A DNA stretch of 64,000 nt from Oegoconia quadripuncta. Taxonomy: Eukaryota; Arthropoda; Insecta; Lepidoptera; Autostichidae. The notes under the pieces are model-generated. The model saw nothing but the letters and a program-made list of their open reading frames with translations, was not told where the DNA came from and did not search any database. The stretch lies in NCBI GenBank assembly GCA_949316235.1, contig OX438743.1:40579242-40643241 (forward strand), written 5' to 3'. Shown piece by piece: positions 41,225-51,066 of this stretch (position 1 is its first letter; each line of letters starts with the position of its first letter). The translations under genes were made by a program, and so were the position numbers.

Positions 41225-41880
41225 AAAGTCAAAGTCAAAGTCAAAAATGCTTTATTTTGTAGGTACACAGAGTACACTTAAAATAGTCAATTTTATATTT
41301 TTTAAGCTACTGCTTGTTCAAAATGCAATTTTCCCCTGAGAAGAACAAGCAAGAAACTCGAAGGGTTGCTCTTTTAAAATCAGGTTTTGATTTTACATAA
41401 AGGTTTTTATATTACAAAAAGGTTTTTATATTTCATTATTAATCGTGAAATAGCCTGGCATGCGAACAATCTCATTATGTCCAGGGATGATTATCATCTA
41501 AATAGTCTGATATTTTATAATATGCTTTGTTAATAAGTTTCTGTTTTATAGTATCTTTAAATTTATCAAGTGGAAGATTTTGTATATCAACTGGGACCTT
41601 ATTGAAAAAGCGTATACATAACCCTTTGAATGAATTACTGACTTTGCGGAGGCGACTTATGTAACCTGCAAGTTTATCTTTATTTCTTGTATTGACATCA
41701 TGTTTATCACTATTTTTCCTAAATGATGCTATATTTTTTTTGACATACATTAGATTTTCAAAAATGTACTGTGACGAAAAGGTTAGAATGTTATACACTT
41801 TAAACTTATCTCTAAGTGACACTGCAGGTTTCAATTGATAAATTGCGCGAACGGCTCGTTTTTGTAAAACAAATTTTGGA
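41225..41880 (-). mobile_element. LINE family L-A, 5'-truncated copy
   Basis: Begins (plus strand) with the AAAGTCAAAGTCAAAGTC tail. The minus-strand frame 41475-41834 is intact for 119 codons: MKPAVSLRDKFKVYNILTF, SSQYIFENLMYVKKNIASFR, then HDVNTRNKDKLAGYISRLRK and FNKVPVDIQNLPLDKFKDT, ending YYKISDYLDDNHPWT. This is the C-terminus of a CR1/Jockey-like reverse transcriptase protein. It runs on in frame a little past 41834 until about 41880. Confidence 0.9.
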
Positions 41881-42300
41881 TACGCTATTTCTAAGAAAAG
41901 AAGCGAAAGAAAATTAAAGATTTAAATTTTATAATTAAATAAAGAAATCAACAAAACCAAATGTTACATATTATTATGTAATTAATGTGTCTATTTAACA
42001 AAAATAACAACTCTTGTCCATTTTGAATAGATTTTGGTGAGCAATAAAGATATAATTTGAGAATAATTGAATTCACTCGGCACATAATATCATTTTGTAT
42101 GGTACCTTCTCGCGTCCCTTATGTATCTATCTATAGTTAAATGTATTGTTTATCTCTTGCAGTTATTTTCAAGTAAATAGAGTAATTAATTCTACTCTAT
42201 GGGGGGATACATACGACTGATAATCAGATAAACTGCTGAGTCCATACTTATTCATCACAGTTTCACTGTCAATTTGTGGTGAATAAATACCTTTTATTTA
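41881..42300. other. AT-rich intergenic DNA
   Basis: Nothing recognised. Confidence 0.4.
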
Positions 42301-42400
42301 TTTTATTAGATAGATAGATAGATCGTTTATTTATATCTCCAGTCACACACATACCATAAGTTCCAAAGCAATTGGATAAACATATTTTATAACAATTCAT
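42301..42400 (-). mobile_element. LINE 3' tail with TAGA units
   Basis: TTAGATAGATAGATAGATCG followed by TTTATTTATATCTCCAGTCAC. Similar in build to 25798. Confidence 0.4.
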
Positions 42401-42887
42401 AAAGGTAACATCAGGATTCACTAGAGTATGTGTGTGCTACAGCCGTACAAATGGGTCATAGCTCAGTGTATTATAATTGCTCGGAGAGCAAAACACTGAT
42501 TTTCAGCTAATTACCCACGTATTATTACGTGAAGTTGTTTTGGTATATATCTGTCTGCAGGTCGAAGCTGTTGCTTACACCATAGAGTAATAACACCTTA
42601 CACGTAATAAACTTTTATATTTGGCTTTACTGAAACTTCCCAGGGGCCAAAGTACCGTAAGGAAAAAAATATGTAGATAGTTTATTTATTTTTTTTTCAA
42701 AATCGCACGCGCCGGCCCGAGGTTGATATGCTACTGTCGGGATTCATAGGATTCTCTATTATGCGAAAATTTGGAATTCGTATTTTTTCCAAGTTTCCTT
42801 TATTTAACTTAATGAGTTTCCTTTATGTGGAATATGCTACAAACGCGAACGTCAAATGACACAATTAACGCTATAATGGATGATAAG
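42401..42887. other. Intergenic DNA
   Basis: Nothing supported. Confidence 0.35.
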
Positions 42888-43031
42888 AAAAAGAGCAACC
42901 TCTCGAGTTTAATGCTTGTTCTTCTCAGGGGAAAATTGCCTTTTGAGCAAGCAGTAGCTTCAAAAATGTAAAATCTCGACTATTTTAAGTGTACCCTGTG
43001 TACCTACAAAATAAAACATTTTTGATTTGAT
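42888..43031 (+). mobile_element. LINE family L-A, 3' UTR fragment
   Basis: AAAGAGCAACCTCTCGAGTT, TGCTTGTTCTTCTCAGGGGA, GTGTACCTACAAAATAAAAC, TTTGATTTGAT tail. Confidence 0.85.
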
Positions 43032-43446
43032 AGTTTTGAAAAAAAAAAATACTATAGCTAATTATGTACATTACAAAATTACAATTATACAGTGTGTAGT
43101 ACGAGAAATGGGCCAATAAGTACGGTTACTTGCCGGTACGGCTACCTGATGCGGCCGACTGGTTAGTTACCAAGGTCGCGCACGTGCTTTGAAGCATTCA
43201 AAGTGTTATCATTTTTGTGTCGAAGACAAAATGTTTTTGTTTATTTTATTGCTTCTTCTTATTAATCTTCTTAGTACGGCTTCAGGTATCCAATGTGGTC
43301 ATAATGACCATAATGTGGGCTACATTTCTATCGACGCACCTGGGTGTACTCTGATCGGGCGTTAGGTCTTATTAACCATACGGGCAGCACCGGGCCTGTA
43401 AGTATGGTAATGACCTTGATTTGATAACCGGATGGGGGAAAATTTT
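43032..43446. other. Intergenic DNA
   Basis: Nothing supported. Confidence 0.35.
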
Positions 43447-43682
43447 TTTTTATGCATAATGGGTTTGTACTTGACCTCAATCACACCTGATGTTAAATGA
43501 AGATGAGGTCGAAGATGGAAACGTACTGACCCGGAAACCCCAACACATTTGGGGGACTGGCTATCTTATATCTGACAACTGGAACACAACAATGCTATTA
43601 ACATTGCTGCTTGGCGGCAGATTTAGATAAGATGGTGGTAGCTAGCCAGGCGGACATTTAAAATGCCCTACCACCAATCAAA
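43447..43682 (-). repeat. SINE family S2, head missing
   Basis: T run, ATGCATAATGGGTTTG, TGACCTCAATCACACCTGAT, ACCCCAACACATTTGGGGGA, CTAGCCAGGCGGACATTTAA. Confidence 0.88.
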
Positions 43683-43721
43683 AACGTGATGCGAAAACTG
43701 TCATGTCCGACCAGCCTTATA

Positions 43722-44118
43722 CAGGGTGGATTTGAATTCGTGTAATTCCCATTAACTGGTGACGCTACAATTGATCACGAACAACTTTCCCCAAGCAACC
43801 ATAGTCGAATTCGATCCAAAAATTTTCGATTCTAAAACCATTTATGTAAACCATTCTGAAACAACCTTCAGCATGAAAGTCGATCAATTTTCGGCTGATG
43901 ACCCCACTCCTGATTACGAACAACTTTCCACTAGGAGTCATAGCCCAATTCAGCCGAAAATTGTTGGAATTCCATACTAAAAGTGGTTTCGGAACGGTTT
44001 ACTTTGGTAATCGAAAATTTTTTGAACGAATTCGACTATGGTTCCATGGTGAAAGTTGTTCGTTATCAGCAGTGGAGTCACCAGTAAACAAGAATTACAT
44101 GAATTAAATTTCACCCTG
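43722..44118. mobile_element. 397-bp TA-flanked MITE with internal repeats
   Basis: Starts CAGGGTGGATTTGAATTC and ends GAATTAAATTTCACCCTG, with TA on both sides (43720-43721, 44119-44120), as for Tc1/mariner-type MITEs. The arms extend through ACTGGTGAC and complement. Inside, a roughly 50-bp module (GAACAACTTTCC, CATAGTCGAATTCG, AAAATTTTCG) occurs three times: about 43775 and 43918 on plus, 44070 on minus. Short open frames here are due to the repeats. Confidence 0.75.
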
Positions 44119-44120
44119 TA

Positions 44121-44491
44121 TGTCTAGTCTGTCGGACGTGATGTCATATAGGATCGGCATACAGAGCATGCTTTTCGCCAGCTCCATATCATTACTTAAG
44201 ATTTTAATTTGATATCTGAGCTGGCATGGCAACAAAGAAAGGGAATCGATGAATTCTGTGTGGCTGCGGTGCCATGGCCGCAGGCGTATGGGCCTGAACC
44301 CAGTGACTACAATGATCTTTCCACTAACTTGTGTCAAGGCTTATGAAGTCTATAAGTTGGTAGTAGGATAGAGCGATTGCAGGGGAAGTGCACAAAAGAC
44401 CCCGATTGAGTCGAAGTGCCTTTGGGCATATGTCCAACCCCACGGCAAATATAAGGATAGAAATAGAGATGACATTTCATTCAAAACATCA
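44121..44491. other. Intergenic DNA
   Basis: Nothing supported. Confidence 0.35.
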
Positions 44492-45215
44492 CAATCAAAA
44501 AATGCTTTATTTTGTTGGTACACAGGGTACACTTAAAATAGTCAGATTTTACATTTTTTAAGCTACTGCTTGTTCAAAAGCCAATTTTCCCCTGAGAAGA
44601 ACAAGCAAGAAATTCGAGAGGTCGCTCTTTTAAAAAAGAAAGGTTTTTATGTTACGAAATTATTAATTATTATTTTATATTATACGCGAACGGGCTGTTC
44701 ATGTCCATGAATGTTTATCATCTAAATAATCTGATATTTTATAATATGCTTTCTTAATAAGTTTCTGTTTTATAGCTTTAAATTTATTGAAAGGACGATT
44801 TTGTATATCAACATCTTCCTTTACGTCCGATATTTGTCTAATTTCTTTAACTGCATACACTGCAGAGCTGAGCTTCTTCGCCAATTTATGGATATGAGGA
44901 GCCCATTGTAATTTGGCGACCAAAGTAATGCCCAAATATACAGTGGAATCCACAAGGTCTAGAGTGACATTTTTTATCATTATATTTGTGGGAACCTCCT
45001 TGACATTAGGCAGTACAAATTTAACACATTTAGTTTTTTTCTAATTATTCGCCGTAAACCATTCTACTTACTATTTGAGAAATAGCGTTGTTTATGTCGT
45101 CATAATTTAATTTTAGTCTATTTACTTTAAACAATACAGAATAGCAATCGAATGACCCTTGTATGAACAATACCCCGCTACTTCTTCCCGTGTCATATTC
45201 TAATAAAAAAGGCTT
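44492..45215 (-). pseudogene. LINE family L-A, truncated, with part of the reverse transcriptase
   Basis: Starts with the L-A 3' UTR in complement (GGTACACAGGGTACACTTAA, AGAAGAACAAGCAAGAAAT). The minus-strand frame 44699-44980 reads MIKNVTLDLVDSTVYLGITL, VAKLQWAPHIHKLAKKLSSA, VYAVKEIRQISDVKEDVDIQ: YLGI-T-L-W-HI is the end of the reverse transcriptase palm. A deletion joins it straight to DVDIQNRPFNKF, skipping about 100 codons present at 41475. The frame above (45045-45215) holds a worn palm region. Confidence 0.8.
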
Positions 45216-45216
45216 A

Positions 45217-45345
45217 GTAAGAAGAAGAAGTCCCCAATCCGCATTAGACCAGCGTGGTGGACTATATGGCCCATACACCCTCATTATACGAGGGAAGGCC
45301 TAAATCCCTGCAATGCTATGTTTATGGGCTGATGCTGAAGACCTG
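45217..45345 (+). repeat. SINE family S3, 3' part
   Basis: AAGTCCCCAATCCGCATTAG, GGTGGACTATATGGCCCATA, GAGGGAAGGCCTAAATCCCT, ATGTTTATGGGCTGATG. Confidence 0.82.
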
Positions 45346-45932
45346 TAATTTAAAGGTGAGCCTTAGCATGACCACAGATCGACAAAGAAAATTTTTGAGG
45401 TTCAGCCATTTCTCCCCGAGGTATTGTTTTCGAGAAATCAGACGCCCAAGACAGGTTTAAGTTGTTATTTTTGAAGCGATTTATCATAAGAGCGGAAGTA
45501 TTATTTGTCTTTTTCAAAACAAATTAGTTAATGACTCTACGACGATGATTTATGTCCCGAAAATCGCGGAAGCATAATACAATTTCCTGTTTGTGACGAG
45601 AAATAAACAATGTTACAAAGCAATTTTATCGCATGGGTACAGTCGATCGTACATCAGAAGTAACACTTTAACCTTTGGTATGAGCCCGCTAACATAGGAG
45701 AGCTCAGCTTTATCTGCCAGTGTTGCCAGTGCGCTCGACTGTACTTGACACAAAGTTTCGCAATATTTTAAATAATTACATTTATGTATCACTAACATTC
45801 TGCTCGCGGCTTTACCTAAGTGGAATTATTTTACCGCGGACCCGACCTACTCCTTATGGAAGTCGGTTTAAAGAATTCTTTGTCCTTCTCCAGCCAAATA
45901 CGCCGGACAAATAGAAAGACTTACCTTACAAT
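45346..45932. other. Intergenic DNA
   Basis: Nothing supported. Confidence 0.35.
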
Positions 45933-46151
45933 TTCTTTTTATGCATAACGGGTTAGCACTTGACCTCAATCACACCTGATGTTAAGATGAGGCCGAAGGT
46001 GGAAGCGTACTTCCCCGGAAACCCGATCTTATTTGGCGGACTGGCTATCGTGTCTCTGACAATCGGAACACAACAATGCTATTAACACTGTTTGGCGCAG
46101 ACTTAATAAGTTAGTGTAGCTAGGCGGACATTCAAAATGCCCTACGACCAA

Positions 46152-46755
46152 TTTTTAATGTTAAATTTTATATTATTTTAATGACATCGCATTTATAATA
46201 TAAGTTTTGTTTATTTAAACTTTGAATTATTGTGACATTATACTAAATTAACTGACATTTTATCATTATCACAAATATCCTAGCATTATTGTAATTGATG
46301 GATTATTTTTTTTTTTTTTTTTTTTAATTAGCCTATCGTGTCCCACTGCTGGGCAAAGGCCTCCCCCAAACTCTTCCACTCATTTCGATCCTTGGCGGTT
46401 CCCCACCATTCCTCTTGAAACGCAATGAGATCATCTCTCCAACGTTTGCGCGGCCGACCCCGACGACGTCTCCTGTCCTCAGGCATCCAGGGCGTGATGG
46501 TGTGTGCCCATTTCTCCGGTGGCATACGGCTAACGTGGCCTGCCCAGTCCCATTTAAGCATGGCTGTTTTTCTTCCCACGTCAGCAATATTATTATTATA
46601 ATTTTTTATTTGATTGTAATTGTTTAGGTATTTAAATCTATTATTTTATTATGAATTCCATTCTGCATGCAGTTCCTGGTAAAATGTGTGATACTTTATT
46701 TTATAATTAACAAACCTTATGTACCACATTTTTAGCAAATAAAGATTATTCTATT
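46152..46755 (+). mobile_element. LINE-like insertion inside S2, itself interrupted
   Basis: Ends on the right with AGCAAATAAAGATTATTC and TATTC, like the simple-repeat tail of a LINE 3' end on the plus strand. It is interrupted at about 46306-46592 by an RTE-like fragment of the opposite orientation. The outer parts are AT-rich 3' UTR. Confidence 0.55.
46306..46592 (-). pseudogene. RTE-like LINE, C-terminal fragment
   Basis: Minus-strand frame: GRKTAMLKWDWAGHVSRMPP, EKWAHTITPWMPEDRRRRRG, RPRKRWRDDLIAFQEEWWGT, AKDRNEWKSLGEAFAQQWDT, then IG and stop. W-GH-R-M / GRP-RW-DD / A-DR-W-GEAFAQQW is the C-terminus of RTE-type reverse transcriptase proteins. An A run of some 20 bases follows. The coding part is undamaged, so it is the youngest of the nested elements here. 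Confidence 0.85.
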
Positions 46756-46852
46756 CCAACCAAACCTAGTACTAAATCGAACGTGAGAATCGAACCCGCG
46801 ACCTCCGATTCATAAACCCTATGTCGTTTACAATAAGCCACGGAGGCGGTTA

Positions 46853-47046
46853 CAATAGGTATTAGTAGTGAAATCACGACAGAACATGACCGCTCTATTT
46901 ATAGTCGACTACATAGATGCCCATATTGACACCACACAAGCATCGGTTGTCGTCCGTGTAGCTATATTTATCGGTTTTACATGCCCAGTGTCGGGGCACA
47001 GCCTCCTCCCACAAAGAGAGGCTCAGTGCGACTTGGTGAATTTTTG
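46853..47046. other. Intergenic DNA with a worn repeat
   Basis: GCCCAGTGTCGGGGCACAGC and CTCCTCCCACAAAGAGAGGC recall the 3' part of an RTE-type element; too short to call. Confidence 0.35.
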
Positions 47047-47367
47047 TCAGGGTTTAAAATGGAACCACTGGGAAAAGCACATTGCCCACTCGTCCTTAGG
47101 GGTCTCTTCGACTACCTTTTGAAACGCAGCCACTGCTTCCTCGGCGTCCATAAAATTTTCGGAAATGTTTCCGGCTTTTATTTTCGGAAATAAATAAAAA
47201 TCGCAAGGTGCGAGGTCGGGGCTATACGGCGGGTGACCCAATAATTCCACGTCTGACGTCGCCAAATAGTCGATAGTTTGCTTGGCGGTGTGCGACGAGG
47301 CATTGTCGTGGTGAAGGAGGATCCTACTGCGAGGTCGTTTGTCGTTGGCAAAGAGTTCCATTTTCAA
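47047..47367 (-). pseudogene. DD34D mariner transposase, C-terminal half
   Basis: Minus-strand frame of about 105 codons: LLHHDNASSHTAKQTIDYLA, then VELLGHPPYSPDLAPCDFYL and F. The two aspartates (HHDNA and APCD) are separated by 34 residues, as in classical mariners. It ends FSQWFHFKP. The N-terminal half is absent and no inverted ends were found, so this is a relic unrelated to the long-TIR family. Confidence 0.85.
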
Positions 47368-47370
47368 AAT

Positions 47371-48375
47371 GTTAGCTTATTTTTTTATTATATCGTTTAA
47401 AAGTGGCCAGTTCTAAAAAATTTTTGTGTTGCCCTAGTATACGTCCTTCACCGACCGACTCTTCAATAACTTAAATGCAATAAAAAAATAATTCCTTGTA
47501 ATTTTGAAGCGAAAGAAAAACAAACTACCATCCATAATTACATGTGTATATATGTAATATTAGTATTAAAGAGAACTATAATATAATAATTAACATACAA
47601 TCTCCCACAGACTCCCGTTACCCGGCAGTAGTGTGCTAAGCCGCAGGTGTTAAACACCACATTGCTTGTCAGTTTGTGGATTATCCATAAAATGGAGACA
47701 ACCATAGATACAGAACTGTTATCTACCAAACAAAATATTGCAAACGAAACTGATTCTCAACTAGCTGTAAATAAGATGAAAATTACAGACAGGTTTACTA
47801 TGTCGAATCTAAAGCTGAGGATACAGTTAGAATTTTTTTTGCAGTTCCAAATAATGGGACAGTTGTGTACCTTTTGGAAGGCGTGCCCGTAACATTACAA
47901 GGATTGTGTCAATTGTAGCAATTGTCTGCGTTTGCGATTCGATTCGCATAACCGAAGGCTTTTTTTAAAGGGTTCTAGATTTTGATTGACATATTCTTGT
48001 GAACGAGTAGTGTGGTCCACTCGGGGTGTGATATTGAAGTTAAGTGCTCTTTTATGTGGTTCTTCATCAACAGCAAATAAACCAACCACTTTTTGTGATA
48101 GAATTTGTTATTACCACGCTGATTTGGTTGCAGATTTTTGGGAGCTGAGCAATGCCGTTGCGGCCCGTGGCATGTTTTACCGATTTTCAAGTTTCGAATA
48201 TATATATTTTGTCTTTTTTATCCCGATAAAGTGAGTATTTCGCGCGAGATAAACAAGTTTCCGCGAAAAAGTTATTCCAAGCAGACGAAGCCGCGGGCGA
48301 AATGGTAGTGGTACATAAAGCTGGTATTACATACAGTATAACCTTATACCCAATAAGGTTAGAGTGAGTGTAAAT
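47371..48375. other. Intergenic DNA, about 1 kb
   Basis: Contains AAGCAGACGAAGCCGCGGGC (48279), a phrase typical of lepidopteran dispersed repeats. No gene supported. Confidence 0.4.
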
Positions 48376-48664
48376 CATAGTCGCGAAGTTCATTACTGCG
48401 ATGTACGTTACTGCGAAAGTTTATCATCGCGAAGTACGTTGTCGCGAAAGTTCTTTACTGCGATGTACGTTACTGCGAAAGTTTATCATTGCGAAGTACG
48501 TTGTCGCGAAAGTTCTTTACTGCGATGTACGTTACTGCGAAAGTTTATCATTGCGAAGTACGTTGTCGCGAAAGTTCTTTACTGCGATGTACGTTACTGT
48601 GAAAGTTTATCATTGCGAAGTACGTTGCCGCGAAAGTTCTTTACTGCGATATATGTTACTGTTG
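48376..48664 (+). repeat. 62-bp tandem repeat, four copies plus a partial one
   Basis: Exact 62-bp units at 48407-48468, 48469-48530, 48531-48592 and 48593-48654, each beginning GTTACTG(C/T)GAAAGTTTATC. Each unit holds four sub-units with a TGCGAA / TCGCGAA / TGCGATG core about 15-16 bp apart. A half unit precedes at 48376. Copies 2 and 3 are identical by eye; copy 4 has five or so changes. 62 is not a multiple of three, so the open frames on this strand are not a protein. Confidence 0.9.
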
Positions 48665-48969
48665 TTTCTTAAAATCGAAATTAAGCTTGTTATTGAGTAA
48701 TGTAATGTTATTATAGCCTCTGTTGCCGAACTAAGTTGAAACTAGGCTATATTTCAGCAAACAGTGTTCTTCCACATATGATAGTATTCCCAGTCATATA
48801 TTTATAAACTCGTAATATAGATAAATGTTCATTTGTTTCTCCAGACACACATACCGGATGAGTTTTTTTACCGAAAAAAATAGGGCATATTAGGTAAGTG
48901 AAATAGAAATTATTGGAATAGGTAGCTTAATTCTTTTTTAATTAAAACATTCTTAAATTCTTAAAATTT
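48665..48969. other. AT-rich intergenic DNA
   Basis: A phrase at 48850-48910 (GAAAAAAATAGGGCATATTA, GGTAAGTGAAATAG) recurs at 63188-63228; otherwise nothing. Confidence 0.45.
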
Positions 48970-49302
48970 AACCGCCTCCGTGTCTCAATGTAAACAACAT
49001 TGGGTTTACGATTCGGAGGTCGCGGGTTCTATCCCCAACGGGGTACATGTTTAAGTACTCGGTTTGGTTGGTAGTAGGGCATTTTAAATGTCCGCCTGGC
49101 TAGCTACCACCATCTTATCTAAATCTGCCGCCAAGCCGCAATATTAATTGCATTGTTGTGTTCCGGTTGTCAGAGATAAGATAGCCAGTCCCCCAAATGT
49201 GTTGGGGTTCCCGAGTCAGTACGCATCCACTTTCGACCTCATCTTCACTTAACATCAGGTGTGATTGAGGTCAAGTACCAATCCGTTGTGCATAAAAAAA
49301 AA
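48970..49302 (+). repeat. SINE family S2, full length
   Basis: ACCGCCTCCGTGTCTCAATG head, GGTTCTATCCCC at the B box position (worn), body and A-rich tail as in 13839-14176. Confidence 0.92.
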
Positions 49303-49795
49303 GAAGAAAAAAAATTATTTAGAAGAAAACTCGCATATTGTACTTTTTTGTGTAGTTTTCAAGAATTTAACAGTTTCTGCATCCACATTACCTGTTTCGC
49401 TGGTTTGGAAGTAAATCTACAAATGACTACATTTAATCATTTTAATAATCTGGGAAATAAAAACTAAAATTTTCGATCAATTCAAAAGATGGTTTTAAGA
49501 ACCCTTTGTGAGAGCTCGAATATCTGTCGTAGGCAGACGGTTAAATTAGCCATGCGCGGATCTATGTATGGCTGACGTTTCCGCTTTTACAAAAAACTGT
49601 TTTGCACAGAGCGGTTGGTTAAGTTTTTTTTTAAGTTGCAATGTTCGTATGTATGTAAGTTGTCCGTTTCAAAATTTGCAACCACTTGATGGTATTTGAT
49701 TAAGCATTTATTTAAATTCCGTGATAATGCAATATTTATGGAACCATCGAACTGGTCCGATGATGGAGCCGGGAATTTGGGCTAGTTTGTTTTAT
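49303..49795. other. AT-rich intergenic DNA
   Basis: Nothing supported. Confidence 0.35.
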
Positions 49796-49935
49796 TTTTT
49801 TTTTAACACTTTATTGCATATAAGTATACAAACATAAATTGAACAAATATAGGACAGAAATTACACAAAAGGCGAGCTTATCTCTGTAAGAGATTTCTTC
49901 CAGCGAACCCTCGGAAGGAAAAACCAATTTAAAGT
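49796..49935 (-). mobile_element. LINE 3' end, TTTATTGCA type, diverged
   Basis: T run, ACACTTTATTGCATATAAG, GGCGAGCTTATCTCTG, AGAGATTTCTTCCAGCGAAC. Same layout as 13440-13615, with lower similarity. Confidence 0.55.
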
Positions 49936-50134
49936 TTTTTATTGCAGACAAAGAGCGTTACTTAAAATATAGAACAATACATTAACAAAACATCACTGCT
50001 ATAGGAACACAATTGACAAAAGACAAAACATTAAGATTTATAGCATTAATGGTTTGAATAGAGGACGGACATATTTGTTGTTATATGAGCACTTTCCATT
50101 ACACATGATTTGCGTTCTCATACCGCTCACTAGT

Positions 50135-50288
50135 TCCAAACCCCTTAGATTACGTAACTTCAACGGTATCGTTATCGACGACGTTAACCAATGAGAAACC
50201 GTCAAATTGCCGAGCGAGCGATGAGCCAACCAATCACATGTCAGAACGTAACCGATGACGATAACGATGATATTATGTAATAGAACCC
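50135..50288. mobile_element. About 150-bp MITE with inverted ends
   Basis: Left AGATTACGTAACTTCAACGG and TATCGTTATCGACG; right CGATGACGATAACGATGATA and TTATGTAATAGAACCCC in complement. A second inner pair is CCAATGAG / complement-like CCAATCAC. Single copy. Confidence 0.5.
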
Positions 50289-51066
50289 CTGGTCACAACA
50301 GAATACCAGCGCTCCATCCGTCAGAGGGCGGAGCACCATGCTGAGTTGGAACCATTTTGTCCCTACAGCACACAATAAGTGTCATTTTAGAATTTTTATT
50401 CCTGTAATACTACTATACCATTTTGTTCTGTATTACTAATTGTTATCGTTGTGCAATGTGCTTACAGACAAATGATCTATCTATCTATCTATGATGAGGA
50501 GGGTCTGAAGATGGAGCCAAAAGATAGCAACTGAAACGCCGTGATGGAATTTATGTTACTCGTTTTTGTACTAGAAAAATATGTGATAATCATGACGGAG
50601 TATTAAATAAAAGCTTATTTTTAATGTTGAACTTATTTTGATTAATTTGGTCTGTCAACAATTTGTTACATACTAAAAAAGAAACGAAACATGCAGAATC
50701 TTACAATTTAAGTGTACAATCTATTACAAGCAAACAACATGCAACTATAATAAAACTTTAAACAAAGAGCATCAAACAGCTGACCTGCCTGACAAAATCC
50801 GTCTGATATTTGTAAGATCATATTTTGTATATTGCCGAGGAGTGATGCTACCGCAGTGATGCTCCCCTCTTGGGCAGAGTAGTGTCCTATAATACAGCAA
50901 ATGTCCGCGATACAGCGATCCGCCTAGGATTTTAATAATTATTTTTCTTTCAAAAAGTCTGACTACAAGTGGCCCATCTAGTATGCGAGTACAAGTACCT
51001 ACTTATAATTTAATTTACAGACACATTACTATAGTAGCACTCCTGCTATTAATGAGCATATGACCG
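50289..51066. other. Intergenic DNA
   Basis: A short (ATCT)n run at 50477-50492; nothing else supported. Confidence 0.4.

Larger units (their letters stand above)
45933..46852 (-). repeat. SINE family S2 split by a 604-bp nested insertion
   Basis: The S2 3' and middle parts are at 45933-46151 (T run, ATGCATAACGGGTTAGCACT, TCACACCTGATGTTAAGATG) and the head at 46756-46852 (complement of ACCGCCTCCGTGGCTTATTG and GCGGGTTCGATTCTC). The sequence breaks at CCTACGACCAA and resumes CCAACCAAACC, so CCAA is duplicated around the insertion. Confidence 0.82.

Noticed and set aside
43759..44107. Two overlapping frames as small genes
   Set aside because: They fall inside the inverted-end MITE with internal repeats.
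48407..48654. CRISPR-like array
   Set aside because: Repeats are contiguous with no variable spacers, and the DNA is animal nuclear.
48364..48700. Two long overlapping plus-strand reading frames with a repeating protein
   Set aside because: They arise from the 62-bp tandem repeat, whose length is not a multiple of three; the same DNA repeats in shifting frames.
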